Source of the DNA: Prevotella sp. CAG:732
Lineage (GTDB): Bacteria > Bacteroidota > Bacteroidia > Bacteroidales > Bacteroidaceae
Assembly: GCA_000436035.1 (NCBI GenBank)
Contig: FR893194.1
Span: 1 to 27,651, forward strand
Reading direction: 5' to 3'
DNA length: 27,651 bases
A model generated the notes under the pieces. It ran no database searches. It saw nothing but the letters and a program-made list of their open reading frames with translations, and was not told where the DNA came from. Below are positions 7,951 through 16,072 of the stretch, piece by piece (the stretch's first letter is position 1; every line of letters starts with the position of its first letter). The translations under genes and the position numbers were made by a program.

Positions 7951-7988
7951 AAAAACCCCTAATCCAGGCGATTGACATGGAATAGGGG
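7951..7988 (-). terminator. Intrinsic terminator of the TPP riboswitch (expression platform)
   Basis: On the minus strand CCCCTATTCC (7988-7979) pairs with GGATTAGGGG (7965-7956) with one mismatch, followed at once by five T and a T-rich tail. It sits between the TPP aptamer and thiS, as expected for a riboswitch that stops transcription when TPP is bound. Confidence 0.85.
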
Positions 7989-8017
7989 CTTCTTCTTTTC
8001 CCTTCGGTAATATCATA

Positions 8018-8092
8018 TCTCCCTGCGTCAGCATTATCTGCATCAGGTTCAATGGGTATCATCTCAGCCGATTCTCTCAGCACCCCGTGATT
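8018..8092 (-). ncRNA. TPP riboswitch aptamer (THI element)
   Basis: Read on the minus strand, the conserved THI-box blocks appear in order: GGGGTGC (8086-8080), CTGAGATGATACCC, GAACCTGAT, GATAATGC, and a closing GCAGGGA (8026-8020). These form the pyrimidine- and pyrophosphate-sensing arms of the TPP aptamer. The element begins a few bases after the predicted transcription start and is followed by a terminator, so it controls the whole operon thiS to thiD. Variant bases such as GATGCAG where many copies have GATCTGG are within normal diversity. Confidence 0.96.
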
Positions 8093-8101
8093 TTTCGTTT
8101 G

Positions 8102-8136
8102 CAAATGTAATGATAATATCGGAAAGTCGTATCAAA
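8102..8136 (-). promoter_or_regulatory. Probable promoter of the thiamine operon
   Basis: TACATTTG on the minus strand (8109-8102) fits the TAnnTTTG -7 box, with the start point near 8096, right at the aptamer. The nearest TTTG (8136-8133) is 23 bp away, slightly beyond the usual 19-21 bp, so the -33 assignment is weak. Confidence 0.5.
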
Positions 8137-8192
8137 GGGGCGATTCTTTTAGTGTATATTAACATAAGCGCATGGGTGGAAGCGAATTGCGC

Positions 8193-8208
8193 TCATTTCG
8201 TAAAATGA
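8193..8208. repeat. Small palindrome in the intergenic region before the phosphoesterase
   Basis: TCATTT and AAATGA flank a 4-base centre CGTA about 30 bp upstream of the -7 box at 8237. It could be an operator for either divergent unit, but nothing proves that. The rest of the region 8110-8316 holds only promoter and leader sequence. Confidence 0.3.
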
Positions 8209-8236
8209 ACGTAACGCTTTTGTCATAAGATGCCCG

Positions 8237-8244
8237 TACCTTTG
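8237..8244 (+). promoter_or_regulatory. -7 box of the phosphoesterase/receptor operon
   Basis: TACCTTTG followed by C matches the Bacteroidota -7 consensus. The only nearby TTTG (8219-8222) is 14 bp away, too close for a standard -33 box, so the promoter may need an activator. The predicted leader is about 68 nt. Confidence 0.45.
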
Positions 8245-8316
8245 CACCCGAAATTCAAAATGTATTCAGAATTGGGGTACAGAAGAAGGAAATATTAAAC
8301 TTACAGACAAAAGGTA

Positions 8317-9363
8317 ATGAAAAAGAATGTTTTAAGCGTTGCATGGGTAGCAGCCTTGTTGATGGCAAGCACCTTCGTCCATGTGGCAAATGCACAAAAC
8401 GCAAAGGCTCCTGTTGCTTGGGGCGTAGAGAATAGCACTGTCAAGTGCCTGGTGCAACCCAGTAATTTAACTCAACGTGACTACGCCAGTCGTGGTACTT
8501 GGGAAACGCTCAAAGGCGAAATCACCCTCTATATGGCCAATGACCTCGGTCGCAATGGCTATTATGACCAGAAGCCTATCGCCGAACTGATGGGCGAGAT
8601 GGCGGGTACAGTAGATCCTGAGTGTGTCATTGCCGCTGGCGACATCCATCACTTCAATGGTATCGTATCCCTCCAAGACCCTTTGTGGATGACCAACTAT
8701 GAGTTGATATATTCTCATCCTGACTTGATGATAGACTGGTTTCCTGTATGTGGCAACCATGAGTATCGTGGCAACACGGATGCCTTCTTGCACTATGGAC
8801 AAGTAAGCCGCCGATGGATGATGCCTGCTAAGTATTACACCAAGGTTTTCAATCGCAAGAATACTTCTGTTCGTGTTGTCTTCCTCGACACTGCACCTCT
8901 CATCGACAAATACCGCAATGATTCGGAGACCTATCCAGACGCATGCAAGGAGGATATGCAAGCTCAGCTCTCATGGCTTGACGAGACTTTGAAGAACGCT
9001 AAGGAAGACTGGGTGATTGTGGTAGGGCATCATCCTATTTATGCTGACACGGAGAAGAGCGAGTCAGAGCGAATTGATATGCAGAAGCGAGTGATGCCTA
9101 TCCTCCATAAATATCATAATGTGGCTATCTATGCTTGCGGACATATCCACAACTTCCAGCACATCAAGAAGCAGGGTGACAACATCGACTACGTAGTCAA
9201 CACCTCTGCCTCGCTAGCTCGTCCTGTGAAACCTATCGACGGAACCGTGTTCTGTAGCTCGGCTGATGGTTACGCTGTATTTACGGTCGATAAGAAGCAA
9301 CTCCGTATGTCGATGATTGACAAGGATGGCAACATCATCCATGAGATTATGAAAACTAAGTGA
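8317..9363 (+). CDS. Secreted calcineurin-like (purple acid phosphatase-like) phosphoesterase
   Basis: A 348-residue exported metallophosphoesterase. A signal peptide ends near ANA at residues 24-26. The dinuclear metal motifs appear in order: D76 in NDLGRNGYYDQ, D109 in AGDIHH, GNHE with N147/H148, GHHP with H238, and GHIHNFQ with H276/H278. The layout resembles the ACP5/TRAP-type purple acid phosphatases more than lipid-A or nucleotidase families. It probably releases phosphate from an extracellular or periplasmic ester, but the substrate is unknown. It leads an operon, with a TonB-dependent receptor beginning 11 bp after its stop codon. Confidence 0.85.
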   Translation: MKKNVLSVAWVAALLMASTFVHVANAQNAKAPVAWGVENSTVKCLVQPSNLTQRDYASRGTWETLKGEITLYMANDLGRNGYYDQKPIAELMGEMAGTVDPECVIAAGDIHHFNGIVSLQDPLWMTNYELIYSHPDLMIDWFPVCGNHEYRGNTDAFLHYGQVSRRWMMPAKYYTKVFNRKNTSVRVVFLDTAPLIDKYRNDSETYPDACKEDMQAQLSWLDETLKNAKEDWVIVVGHHPIYADTEKSESERIDMQKRVMPILHKYHNVAIYACGHIHNFQHIKKQGDNIDYVVNTSASLARPVKPIDGTVFCSSADGYAVFTVDKKQLRMSMIDKDGNIIHEIMKTK

Positions 9364-9374
9364 AGAGTGAAGAT

Positions 9375-12194
9375 ATGAACAAGATTTTACTGAGTGCGGC
9401 ACTCATGGCGAACGTCTTAGCCATAAATGCCCATACACTCGATGGTATTGTAAAGGATAACAAGACGGGCGAGCCACTCATCGGTACAGTGGTGAGAGTC
9501 AAGGAATTGCCCAACGTGAGTACTACCACCGGACTAGATGGTAGTTTTACCCTCCATGAGCTACCTGACAAAGGAAAGTTTACCCTCATCATCTCTTATA
9601 TGTCTTATAAGACCAAGGAGATGGTGGTGGATGTAGCCAAGGATTATGGCAATGGTTCTGCCAAGGACAACAAGCAGGGTAAGGAATCTCAACTCATTAT
9701 AGACTTGGAAGAGGATGCCAAGCAACTCGGTGAAGTTGTCGTAACCGGTCATAAGGAATATCATAGCGACCGTAGCGCCATCGACTTGGAGAAGAATGCT
9801 GGTACGGTGCTCAATGTGATGAGTCAGCAGAGCATTCAACTATCTCCTGATGTCAACGTGGCGAGTGTGCTTCAGCGTGTGTCGGGTGTGACGATGGAGC
9901 GTGATGCCTCTGGCGAGGCAACTTACGCCATCCTTCGAGGTATGGACAAGCGATATAACTATACGTTGGTGAATAGTGTGAAGATTCCATCTCCCGACGA
10001 TAAGAACCGTTATGTTCCACTGAACATTTTCCCTTCCGACTTGATGGATCGCCTTGTGGTGTCGAAGTCACTGACAGCTGATATGGAGGGTGATGCAGCA
10101 GGTGGAGTGGTAGATATGGTGATGAAGGATGCGCCTTCTCATTTCCAGCTTCAGGCGAATGCTGCCATCGGATATAGCGACTATTTTATGAAAGATGGTC
10201 GTGACTATCTATCTTCCAATCGTGGAGATTTCACCAAGAAAGCTCCTTACGAAGCTTTTGGCAAGGACTATAAGGCAAGTATGTCTGATTTCAAGAATGG
10301 TCCTACACAAGTAAGTCGTCATTCCTTGCCTGCCCCTAACTTTATCGGAGGCCTTGGCATAGGCAATCGCTTTTGGGAAGACCGCCTGGGCGTAATGTTG
10401 GCTGGTAGCATCCAGAATATCTTCCGTGGAACAGAACGTACTTACAATAGCGTGAAAATGGCATCTGGCGAACAAGCGATGTATATCAGCAGTCTCCAGC
10501 ACCGTTATTATAGTATTCACGACCTCACAGCAGGACTCCATGCCAAGTTGGATTTGACACTCGGCAACCACAAGTTGGAGTGGTACAATATGTATGTGAA
10601 CACCAACTCGAAGGGCATCAGATACAATAATAGCATCAATACGGAGTACATCTCTTCCGACACCTATACGCAGGATGATGAGACCCGTTCACTTTCACAG
10701 ACACAGAGCATCTTTGCCACCCATCTGAAAGGTACGCATCATCTCACGAAAGACTTTACCGTAGATTGGTCAGGGTTATACTCAGAAGCAACTGAGAAAG
10801 CCCCGGACAGGGTGTATCTCACGCTCACGAATACTGTGCAGAGCGAGGAGGGCAGTTCGTTATGGAATGGTGACAAGACCATCGTGAAGACTCAACCAAA
10901 GGATATGGAACGCCGTTTCCAACACAATGATGATAAGGACTTGGCTGGCTACATCAACCTATCATACGATACCCATTTCGGTGATGCCTTGGATGCTTTG
11001 TGGAAGGCTGGCGCACAGTATCGCCGCAAGGAACGCAACAACCGATATTATTCTTATATCTTCGGTCCAAGCAATATCTCCCAACGCTTGGATGGCAATG
11101 GCTTCGACCAGTTTGCCGCCATCGATTGGACCTGCAAGACTCCATATTCTCAAGCTTCCCAACTCAATTATGATTCCAAGGAACATATTGGCGCAGCCTA
11201 CGCCATGGTGACCTTGAAGTCTGAACTAGGCGAAGTGAATGTAGGTTTTCGTGCTGAGCACACCAACCAAATCTATACCATGCTCCAGAAGTTCCGCAAC
11301 ATGGGACAAGTGGGCGAGCAGAGCTATTGGGACTATCTTCCGTCAGCCTCCATCAAATGGACGCCAACCGCAAAGATGAACGTTCGTCTTTCCTATTATC
11401 GTTCCATCAATCGCCCCGGATTCTATGAGATTGTACCTTATCAGATTATGGGCGAGGAATATATGGAGAAAGGAAATCCTGATTTGAAACGTGCCCGTAT
11501 CGACAATATCGACTTGCGCTGGGAATGGTTCCCTAGCAAGACCGAGCAGATTCTTGCAGGTGTATTCTATAAATACTTGAAAGACCCTATTGAACAAGTG
11601 TTTGTGACATCTGATGGCAAAATAGGCAGTGGCGCTGATGCTTATTATATGCCCGACAACTTGGGTAATGCCAAGAACATGGGTTTTGAGATAGATGTCA
11701 TCAAGTATATCCGCCACTTTGGCGTGAAGGCGAACTATACCTATACTCACTCTGAGATTACCACCTCGAAGCGTGAGTATCAAGAGGGAAGTGCTGAATA
11801 CAAGACTGGTGTCACCCAGACTCGTCCTTTGGTGAACCAAGCACCTCATACCGCCAACCTCTCTTTGCTCTATAAGGACACCGAGAATGGATGGAATGGA
11901 CAGTTGGCTGCATCCTATACAGGCACGAAGTTAGCCCTTGTTTCTCCTTTCAAGGATGCCGACCAATGGGACAAGGCGATGTTTGGACTCGACCTCAGTG
12001 CCGAGAAGCAATTCAAGAATGGTCTATCCATCTTCTTGAAAGCCAACAACCTGCTCAATGCCAAGCGTGAGCGTTATCTCAAGACGGTGAACGAGAGTAA
12101 CCTCCAGTATGAGGGACAGAAGAGCGACAAGACCATTGTGGGAACCTACCAATATGGCAGAACTTTCCTCTTGGGAGTGAGATACAAACTTTAA
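9375..12194 (+). CDS. TonB-dependent outer membrane receptor
   Basis: A 939-residue active-transport receptor of the outer membrane. Residues 1-19 are a signal peptide ending INA. Residues 22-100 form a carboxypeptidase-D-like domain (LDGIVKDNKTGEPLIGTVV). A plug domain follows at about 120-240 with DVNVASVLQRVSGV and DAAGGVVDMVMK. The remainder is a beta barrel ending in GRTFLLGVRYKL. A GTG at 9360 lies in frame, but the ATG at 9375 opens directly into the signal peptide and is preferred. No SusD-like partner is adjacent, so this is not a classical SusCD pair; the plug resembles the Caulobacter/Xanthomonas-type receptors. The neighbours suggest a phosphorylated or phosphate-linked ligand, which is inference. 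Confidence 0.92.
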   Translation: MNKILLSAALMANVLAINAHTLDGIVKDNKTGEPLIGTVVRVKELPNVSTTTGLDGSFTLHELPDKGKFTLIISYMSYKTKEMVVDVAKDYGNGSAKDNKQGKESQLIIDLEEDAKQLGEVVVTGHKEYHSDRSAIDLEKNAGTVLNVMSQQSIQLSPDVNVASVLQRVSGVTMERDASGEATYAILRGMDKRYNYTLVNSVKIPSPDDKNRYVPLNIFPSDLMDRLVVSKSLTADMEGDAAGGVVDMVMKDAPSHFQLQANAAIGYSDYFMKDGRDYLSSNRGDFTKKAPYEAFGKDYKASMSDFKNGPTQVSRHSLPAPNFIGGLGIGNRFWEDRLGVMLAGSIQNIFRGTERTYNSVKMASGEQAMYISSLQHRYYSIHDLTAGLHAKLDLTLGNHKLEWYNMYVNTNSKGIRYNNSINTEYISSDTYTQDDETRSLSQTQSIFATHLKGTHHLTKDFTVDWSGLYSEATEKAPDRVYLTLTNTVQSEEGSSLWNGDKTIVKTQPKDMERRFQHNDDKDLAGYINLSYDTHFGDALDALWKAGAQYRRKERNNRYYSYIFGPSNISQRLDGNGFDQFAAIDWTCKTPYSQASQLNYDSKEHIGAAYAMVTLKSELGEVNVGFRAEHTNQIYTMLQKFRNMGQVGEQSYWDYLPSASIKWTPTAKMNVRLSYYRSINRPGFYEIVPYQIMGEEYMEKGNPDLKRARIDNIDLRWEWFPSKTEQILAGVFYKYLKDPIEQVFVTSDGKIGSGADAYYMPDNLGNAKNMGFEIDVIKYIRHFGVKANYTYTHSEITTSKREYQEGSAEYKTGVTQTRPLVNQAPHTANLSLLYKDTENGWNGQLAASYTGTKLALVSPFKDADQWDKAMFGLDLSAEKQFKNGLSIFLKANNLLNAKRERYLKTVNESNLQYEGQKSDKTIVGTYQYGRTFLLGVRYKL

Positions 12195-12208
12195 TTAAAA
12201 TCAAAGAA

Positions 12209-13591
12209 ATGAAAAAGATAAATACTTGGGCGTGTATGCTGGCAATGGCAGCTACCACCGCCATATTCACAACTTCATGTGAGAATGATAACATCAATCC
12301 ATACGACTATGCCAACAATGGAAACAATCAGGAAAACCAAGGTTCTACGGATGCCTTCAAGACCGACCTTGCCGAATACCCAAAAGGGTCTTTGGTATGG
12401 ACCAAGGACACTACCTTGTCGGAGAGCGTGGAGATACCTGTGGGTACATCGCTCTATATTGAGCCAGGTGTTACCATCACTTGCAAGAGCGAGGTGCAAG
12501 TGCCTGTGGAAATCGTGGTCTTAGGTAATCTCTATTGCATGGGTACGGCGGAGAAGCCAGTCACCATCACTTCAGATACCAAGAAGCCTGCCGACTGGGG
12601 TGGCATCATCTGTGGATATAACTCAGAGGAGGTGGTACTCAACCATGTCGATATTGCTTACGCTGGAGCGACTCCAACTGAGTCTTCAGCTTCTTTCCAA
12701 AACAAACTCTTCAAGACCACTATTGATGGCGGTGTTCCTGCCTTCCATTTCTGCAATGTAAATGGCAAGTTTGTGATGGCAAACAGCTATTTCCATGACA
12801 ACTATAACGACCAGACGTATTTTACAGGAGGGCAGGGCGTTATCATCAACAACATCTTCGCAGATAGTGGCAATGCTGCTGATGGCGGAGAGGCTGTCAA
12901 CGTGAAGTCGGGTTGCAAGCTCGATGTAGCCAACAACCTCATCTATAATGCTTGTACCAATGCTCTTAAACTCTCTAACGCAGGTAATAGTGAGACAGTG
13001 CCTTTGACAGAAATGACCGTCTATAACAACACGATTGTGAATTGTGGATGGCGTCGCTCCAAGAACAAGAAGGGGGGTAGTATCTGGGTAGAGAAAGCGG
13101 CTCGTCCTGTGCTAGTCAACAACCTGATTTATGACTCTCGCTTTGGTCTGAAGCAGCCTAAGGAAGATGGTGTTGATATGCAAAACAGCCGCTTGACTCC
13201 AAACTATTATTTTGCATCTACCGAGACTGGTGTTACTCAGATGGCTAAGGATGCTAGCCTTGGCATCTGGTGGGATTCAGATATCCATAGCACAAAGGCA
13301 GGTGAGGGGAATCCACTTTTCAAGAACTTCACACAGACTCCGAAAATCAATATCAACTGTGAGGTGGATGACCCTGAGGAAGGTGCACCTATGGCATACG
13401 ATAAGAGTTGGGATTTCTCTTTGGCTGCCAATAGTCCTGCATTGAAGGGTGGTGTAATAGACTTCTCTCGCATCTTTCCATCAGGTTTGGCATTCTTTGG
13501 CATGAAGAAGGTTCTCTTCCTTGATTCAGTCAATGATCAGAATTATTACTTTACCACTCCATTGCCAAGTGTGAAGTTTGGCAGGAACTAG
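12209..13591 (+). CDS. Right-handed parallel beta-helix lipoprotein
   Basis: A 460-residue predicted lipoprotein. The signal peptide ends in FTTSC with the lipidated Cys24, followed by an acidic stretch (ENDN), which in Bacteroidota can favour surface display. The body shows repeated short strands with Asn-rich turns (VYNNTIVNCGW, LVNNLIYDS, INNIFADSGNAADGGEAVN), typical of beta-helix carbohydrate- or substrate-binding proteins, and ends with the common NSPALKGG turn. It starts 14 bp after the TonB-dependent receptor and probably works with it at the cell surface. Whether it is an enzyme or a binding protein cannot be told. Its stop codon overlaps an orphan coding fragment. Confidence 0.8.
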   Translation: MKKINTWACMLAMAATTAIFTTSCENDNINPYDYANNGNNQENQGSTDAFKTDLAEYPKGSLVWTKDTTLSESVEIPVGTSLYIEPGVTITCKSEVQVPVEIVVLGNLYCMGTAEKPVTITSDTKKPADWGGIICGYNSEEVVLNHVDIAYAGATPTESSASFQNKLFKTTIDGGVPAFHFCNVNGKFVMANSYFHDNYNDQTYFTGGQGVIINNIFADSGNAADGGEAVNVKSGCKLDVANNLIYNACTNALKLSNAGNSETVPLTEMTVYNNTIVNCGWRRSKNKKGGSIWVEKAARPVLVNNLIYDSRFGLKQPKEDGVDMQNSRLTPNYYFASTETGVTQMAKDASLGIWWDSDIHSTKAGEGNPLFKNFTQTPKININCEVDDPEEGAPMAYDKSWDFSLAANSPALKGGVIDFSRIFPSGLAFFGMKKVLFLDSVNDQNYYFTTPLPSVKFGRN

Positions 13592-13749
13592 TGGATGACA
13601 GTAATGACAATTACAGTAATATCCTTGATATGGTTACAAGCCGTATCGCACCTAAGTTTGCTCACCTCGCCTTCGAGGTTCCTGGAGAGAATAGCTCCAA
13701 TGAGTGGCTGGAGCCAGTGACTGATGAGGAATATAATAAGTTGAAGTAA
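13591..13749 (+). pseudogene. Orphan C-terminal coding fragment after the beta-helix lipoprotein
   Basis: A 52-codon open stretch in another frame, beginning with a GTG that shares a base with the preceding stop codon, has protein-like composition (for example RIAPKFAHLAFEVPGE and EWLEPVTDEEYNKLK) and ends in TAA. The frame is open back to 13537, but upstream of 13588 it is only the shadow of the lipoprotein gene. The best reading is the tail of a gene whose front was lost. A coupled small gene with a GTG start or a frameshifted extension of the lipoprotein are alternatives. I do not recognise the family. Confidence 0.4.
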
Positions 13750-13794
13750 ATTCTCATTTCCGTTAGAATCGGAAATTGAATCGGGGAGGGATAT

Positions 13795-13837
13795 AAAAAC
13801 GTCGGGAGGTTTTTATAAAAAAGTCCCGATGTTTTTT
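13795..13837 (+). terminator. Intrinsic terminator of the phosphoesterase-receptor-lipoprotein operon
   Basis: CGTCGGGA (13800-13807) pairs with TCCCGATG (13824-13831) including one G-T pair, followed by six T. A second copy of AAAAAAGTCCCGA lies just downstream (13839-13851) and offers an alternative right arm. Confidence 0.75.
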
Positions 13838-13895
13838 CAAAAAAGTCCCGAGGAATTTTAAAATCTATCGTGGCGCTATGATTCTTGCGTTACGA

Positions 13896-13928
13896 GAAAA
13901 ATAAAGAGGGCCAAGTTTTAGCCCTCTT
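13896..13928 (-). terminator. Intrinsic terminator of the leftward unit
   Basis: AAGAGGGC (13904-13911) and GCCCTCTT (13921-13928) form an 8-bp stem with a 9-nt loop. On the minus strand it is followed by a T-rich run. It ends transcription of the gene stopping at 13961. Confidence 0.8.
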
Positions 13929-13960
13929 CTTTAATATGTAAACGGATCTAGAGATGCATC

Positions 13961-14365
13961 CTATGATGCGAGGATGATCTCTGCGATGATCTCTGCTGCC
14001 TTGCCTTCGAAGACCTTCATGTCGGTAATCTCCACGTAGTTGAAGTTCACGAAACGGAGAAGTTGAGTGGCAAGGAATTGCTTGTCGTCTGAGAGGCAAA
14101 TGTCCAGGCGATAGTTGCCGATGCTTGACTTCTTGATGTCCTTGGCAGGAACGCCCACCTCGACAAGTTTCTCAGGAGAGGTGAGGAGGGTGTCTTCGAG
14201 CAGTTTGCCGTTGCTGGCATCATACTCGTTCTGGATGATGTGTATCTTGCTGTTGGTCTTCTGATATGTCATGCTGGTGCTGAGACCGAAGAAGCATTTC
14301 TTGATTTCTACTTGTGGGAGGACTTTGAAAGCCGCTGCCATCTCTAAATGATTGATATTAGCCAT
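13961..14365 (-). CDS. Small cytoplasmic protein of unknown function
   Basis: A 134-residue soluble protein with no signal peptide, membrane segment or motif I recognise. It has alternating hydrophobic and charged segments (KVLPQVEIKKCFFGLSTSMTYQ, YRLDICLSDDKQFLATQLLRFVNFNYVEITDMKVFEG) that suggest a compact alpha/beta fold. A second ATG lies eight codons in, so the exact start is uncertain. A clean terminator follows it. The 92-bp gap to the upstream gene shows no clear promoter, so it may be read from the asparaginase side. Confidence 0.65.
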   Translation of the reverse strand: MANINHLEMAAAFKVLPQVEIKKCFFGLSTSMTYQKTNSKIHIIQNEYDASNGKLLEDTLLTSPEKLVEVGVPAKDIKKSSIGNYRLDICLSDDKQFLATQLLRFVNFNYVEITDMKVFEGKAAEIIAEIILAS

Positions 14366-14457
14366 AATTCTTTTTGATTTTTAGAAATAAACATCTGTCC
14401 CATCTTCACGGAGGAAATGGGTAAACATAGGGGTGTAAAAATAGGAAGCGGGTATGG

Positions 14458-14826
14458 CTAACACCTGAGATGCCTCAAGCAAATGACATAATACTTGCTT
14501 GCGACATCAAAGTGGAAAGGTGCCGTCTCCTGGCGTGCCCTTCCACCAAACTGGGTGAAAAGAGTGTGATAGAACTTGTGATAATATGGCAACTTGTTAC
14601 CCTGCCCATGGCTGGGAGTCAGCCAGGTGGGAACAATTCTCTGGGGACGACAGTTGCACACACGATATACATTGGAGGCATCGGTGAGCACGGCATCATG
14701 GCTGTTCTCCTTCTGCTCCACCTTCTGCAACTTGTCATTCCTCTGGGTGGATGCCGCAGACATCGTGCCATGACCTCCGAAGGCCATGGAAACGATGAGC
14801 ATGATGAGGAATAACAAATGTTTCAC
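14458..14826 (-). CDS. Small secreted protein with a conserved-looking Cys/His-rich C-terminus
   Basis: A 122-residue protein starting at a GTG codon and opening with a clear signal peptide (MKHLLFLIMLIVSMAFGG, cleavage probably near SAAS). The mature part is basic and aromatic, with CNC near residue 58, PTWLTPSHGQG, and an end reading YYVICLRHLRC. It resembles small secreted proteins found widely in Bacteroidales that end in a YYV-x-x-LRH type tail; that resemblance is from memory. Function is unknown. It lies 62 bp after the asparaginase gene and may be cotranscribed. Confidence 0.6.
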   Translation of the reverse strand: MKHLLFLIMLIVSMAFGGHGTMSAASTQRNDKLQKVEQKENSHDAVLTDASNVYRVCNCRPQRIVPTWLTPSHGQGNKLPYYHKFYHTLFTQFGGRARQETAPFHFDVASKYYVICLRHLRC

Positions 14827-14888
14827 CTTATAATATATATTAATAGAAGGATAGATGTATGTCTATATAATAACGTCTATCGGAAATC

Positions 14889-15929
14889 TTATTCTTCTGG
14901 AAGTGTAATCTCGCCTGCGAGCGATTGTTCCAACTTCTGTCTTACAATCTTGTTGTCGGCATATCTGCCTTGGAGATACATCAACTTGGTGACGGCAGCC
15001 TCCACAGTACTGTCTCGACCACTGATGACGTGGGAGAGTTTCAGCTGGAATCCCGCTCCGTATCTCTCCATCTCCACGCATCCCGTGAGACACTGGCTGA
15101 TGTTGATGATGTTGACACCTCGATGAGCGGCTTGGTCGAGCAGTCGCATGATCCAAGGAGCGTGAGGTGCGTTGCCGGAGCCGTAAGTTCGCATCACGAT
15201 GCCTCGCAAGGAAGGCGATTCCAAGACATGGCGTACGATGCCATCCTGGATGCCTGGGAAGAGGCTGAATACGATGACGTTCGGATCGAGCTTGAGGTGA
15301 GGCACCATCGGCTTGCTGTAGTCGGGAGTCAAGATGTGGTGCTCGTGGAATACGAAGTTGATGCCGACATCGCAGAGGTGCGGATGGTTGAATGAGTCGA
15401 AGGCATGGAATCCCTCGGCATTGATCTTGGTGGTGCGATTGCCTCGGAGCAACTTGCCGTTGAAGAAAATGCACACTTCTGGCACCATCGGCTTGCCATC
15501 GGCATTCTTGAGCGAGGCAATCTCGATGGCTGTCATCATGTTCTCCTTTCCGTCTGTGCGAAGTTCGCCGATAGGAAGCTGGCTACCCGTGAGGATGACC
15601 GGCTTGGTGAGGTTCTCAAGCATGAAGGAGAGGGCGGAGGCGGTGTAAGCCATCGTGTCGGTGCCATGTAGGATGACAAAGCCGTCGTAATCGTCATAAT
15701 TGTTGGAGATGATACCTACGATTTCAGCCCATCTCATCGGGTCCATGTCGCTGGAGTCGATGGGTGGGTCGAACTTTCTGACGTCGATGTCCGCCTGAAT
15801 CAACTGAAATTCTGGCATGGAAGAGACGAGGTGATTGAAGTCGAGAGGCTCCAATGCGCCCGTGATGGCATCCTTTCCCATACCGATGGTACCTCCTGTA
15901 TAAATGATGAGTATTCTTGGTGTTGTCAT
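14889..15929 (-). CDS. ansA: Type I L-asparaginase
   Basis: A 346-residue cytosolic enzyme hydrolysing asparagine to aspartate and ammonia. Both catalytic threonine motifs are visible: T14 in IYTGGTIGM and T90/D91 in LHGTDTMAYTAS, followed by the TGSQLPIGELRTDGKEN segment of the type I (AnsA) group. There is no signal peptide, in contrast to type II periplasmic enzymes. The C-terminal domain (RTYGSGNAP, NISQCLTGCVEMERYGAG) is complete. It is divergent from thrS across a 143-bp region. Confidence 0.93.
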   Translation of the reverse strand: MTTPRILIIYTGGTIGMGKDAITGALEPLDFNHLVSSMPEFQLIQADIDVRKFDPPIDSSDMDPMRWAEIVGIISNNYDDYDGFVILHGTDTMAYTASALSFMLENLTKPVILTGSQLPIGELRTDGKENMMTAIEIASLKNADGKPMVPEVCIFFNGKLLRGNRTTKINAEGFHAFDSFNHPHLCDVGINFVFHEHHILTPDYSKPMVPHLKLDPNVIVFSLFPGIQDGIVRHVLESPSLRGIVMRTYGSGNAPHAPWIMRLLDQAAHRGVNIINISQCLTGCVEMERYGAGFQLKLSHVISGRDSTVEAAVTKLMYLQGRYADNKIVRQKLEQSLAGEITLPEE

Positions 15930-15963
15930 CTTGCTTTTATATTAATGTGTATTAATTCGAGTG

Positions 15964-15971
15964 CAAAAATA
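15964..15971 (-). promoter_or_regulatory. Candidate -7 box of the asparaginase gene
   Basis: On the minus strand this reads TATTTTTG, fitting TAnnTTTG. No clean TTTG lies 19-21 bp upstream, only A/T runs, so support is moderate. Confidence 0.4.
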
Positions 15972-16009
15972 GCAAAAAAAAATCTAGTATGAAAAAATCT
16001 TGCATTTTT

Positions 16010-16042
16010 TTTCGCTTAATACAAAAAGAAATGTTACTTTTG
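16010..16042 (+). promoter_or_regulatory. thrS promoter
   Basis: TACTTTTG (16035-16042) is a good -7 box. A TTTC at 16010-16013 sits 21 bp upstream as an imperfect -33 box. The leader before the thrS ATG is only about 26 nt, too short for an elaborate leader RNA. Confidence 0.55.
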
Positions 16043-16072
16043 CAACCGATTTAATAAAAATACTAAGTTGTT

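Noticed and set aside
8220..8226. TTGTCAT resembling half of an E. coli Pho box before the phosphoesterase
   Set aside because: There is no second half-site at an 11-bp spacing on either side, and the Bacteroidota Pho site need not match that of E. coli.
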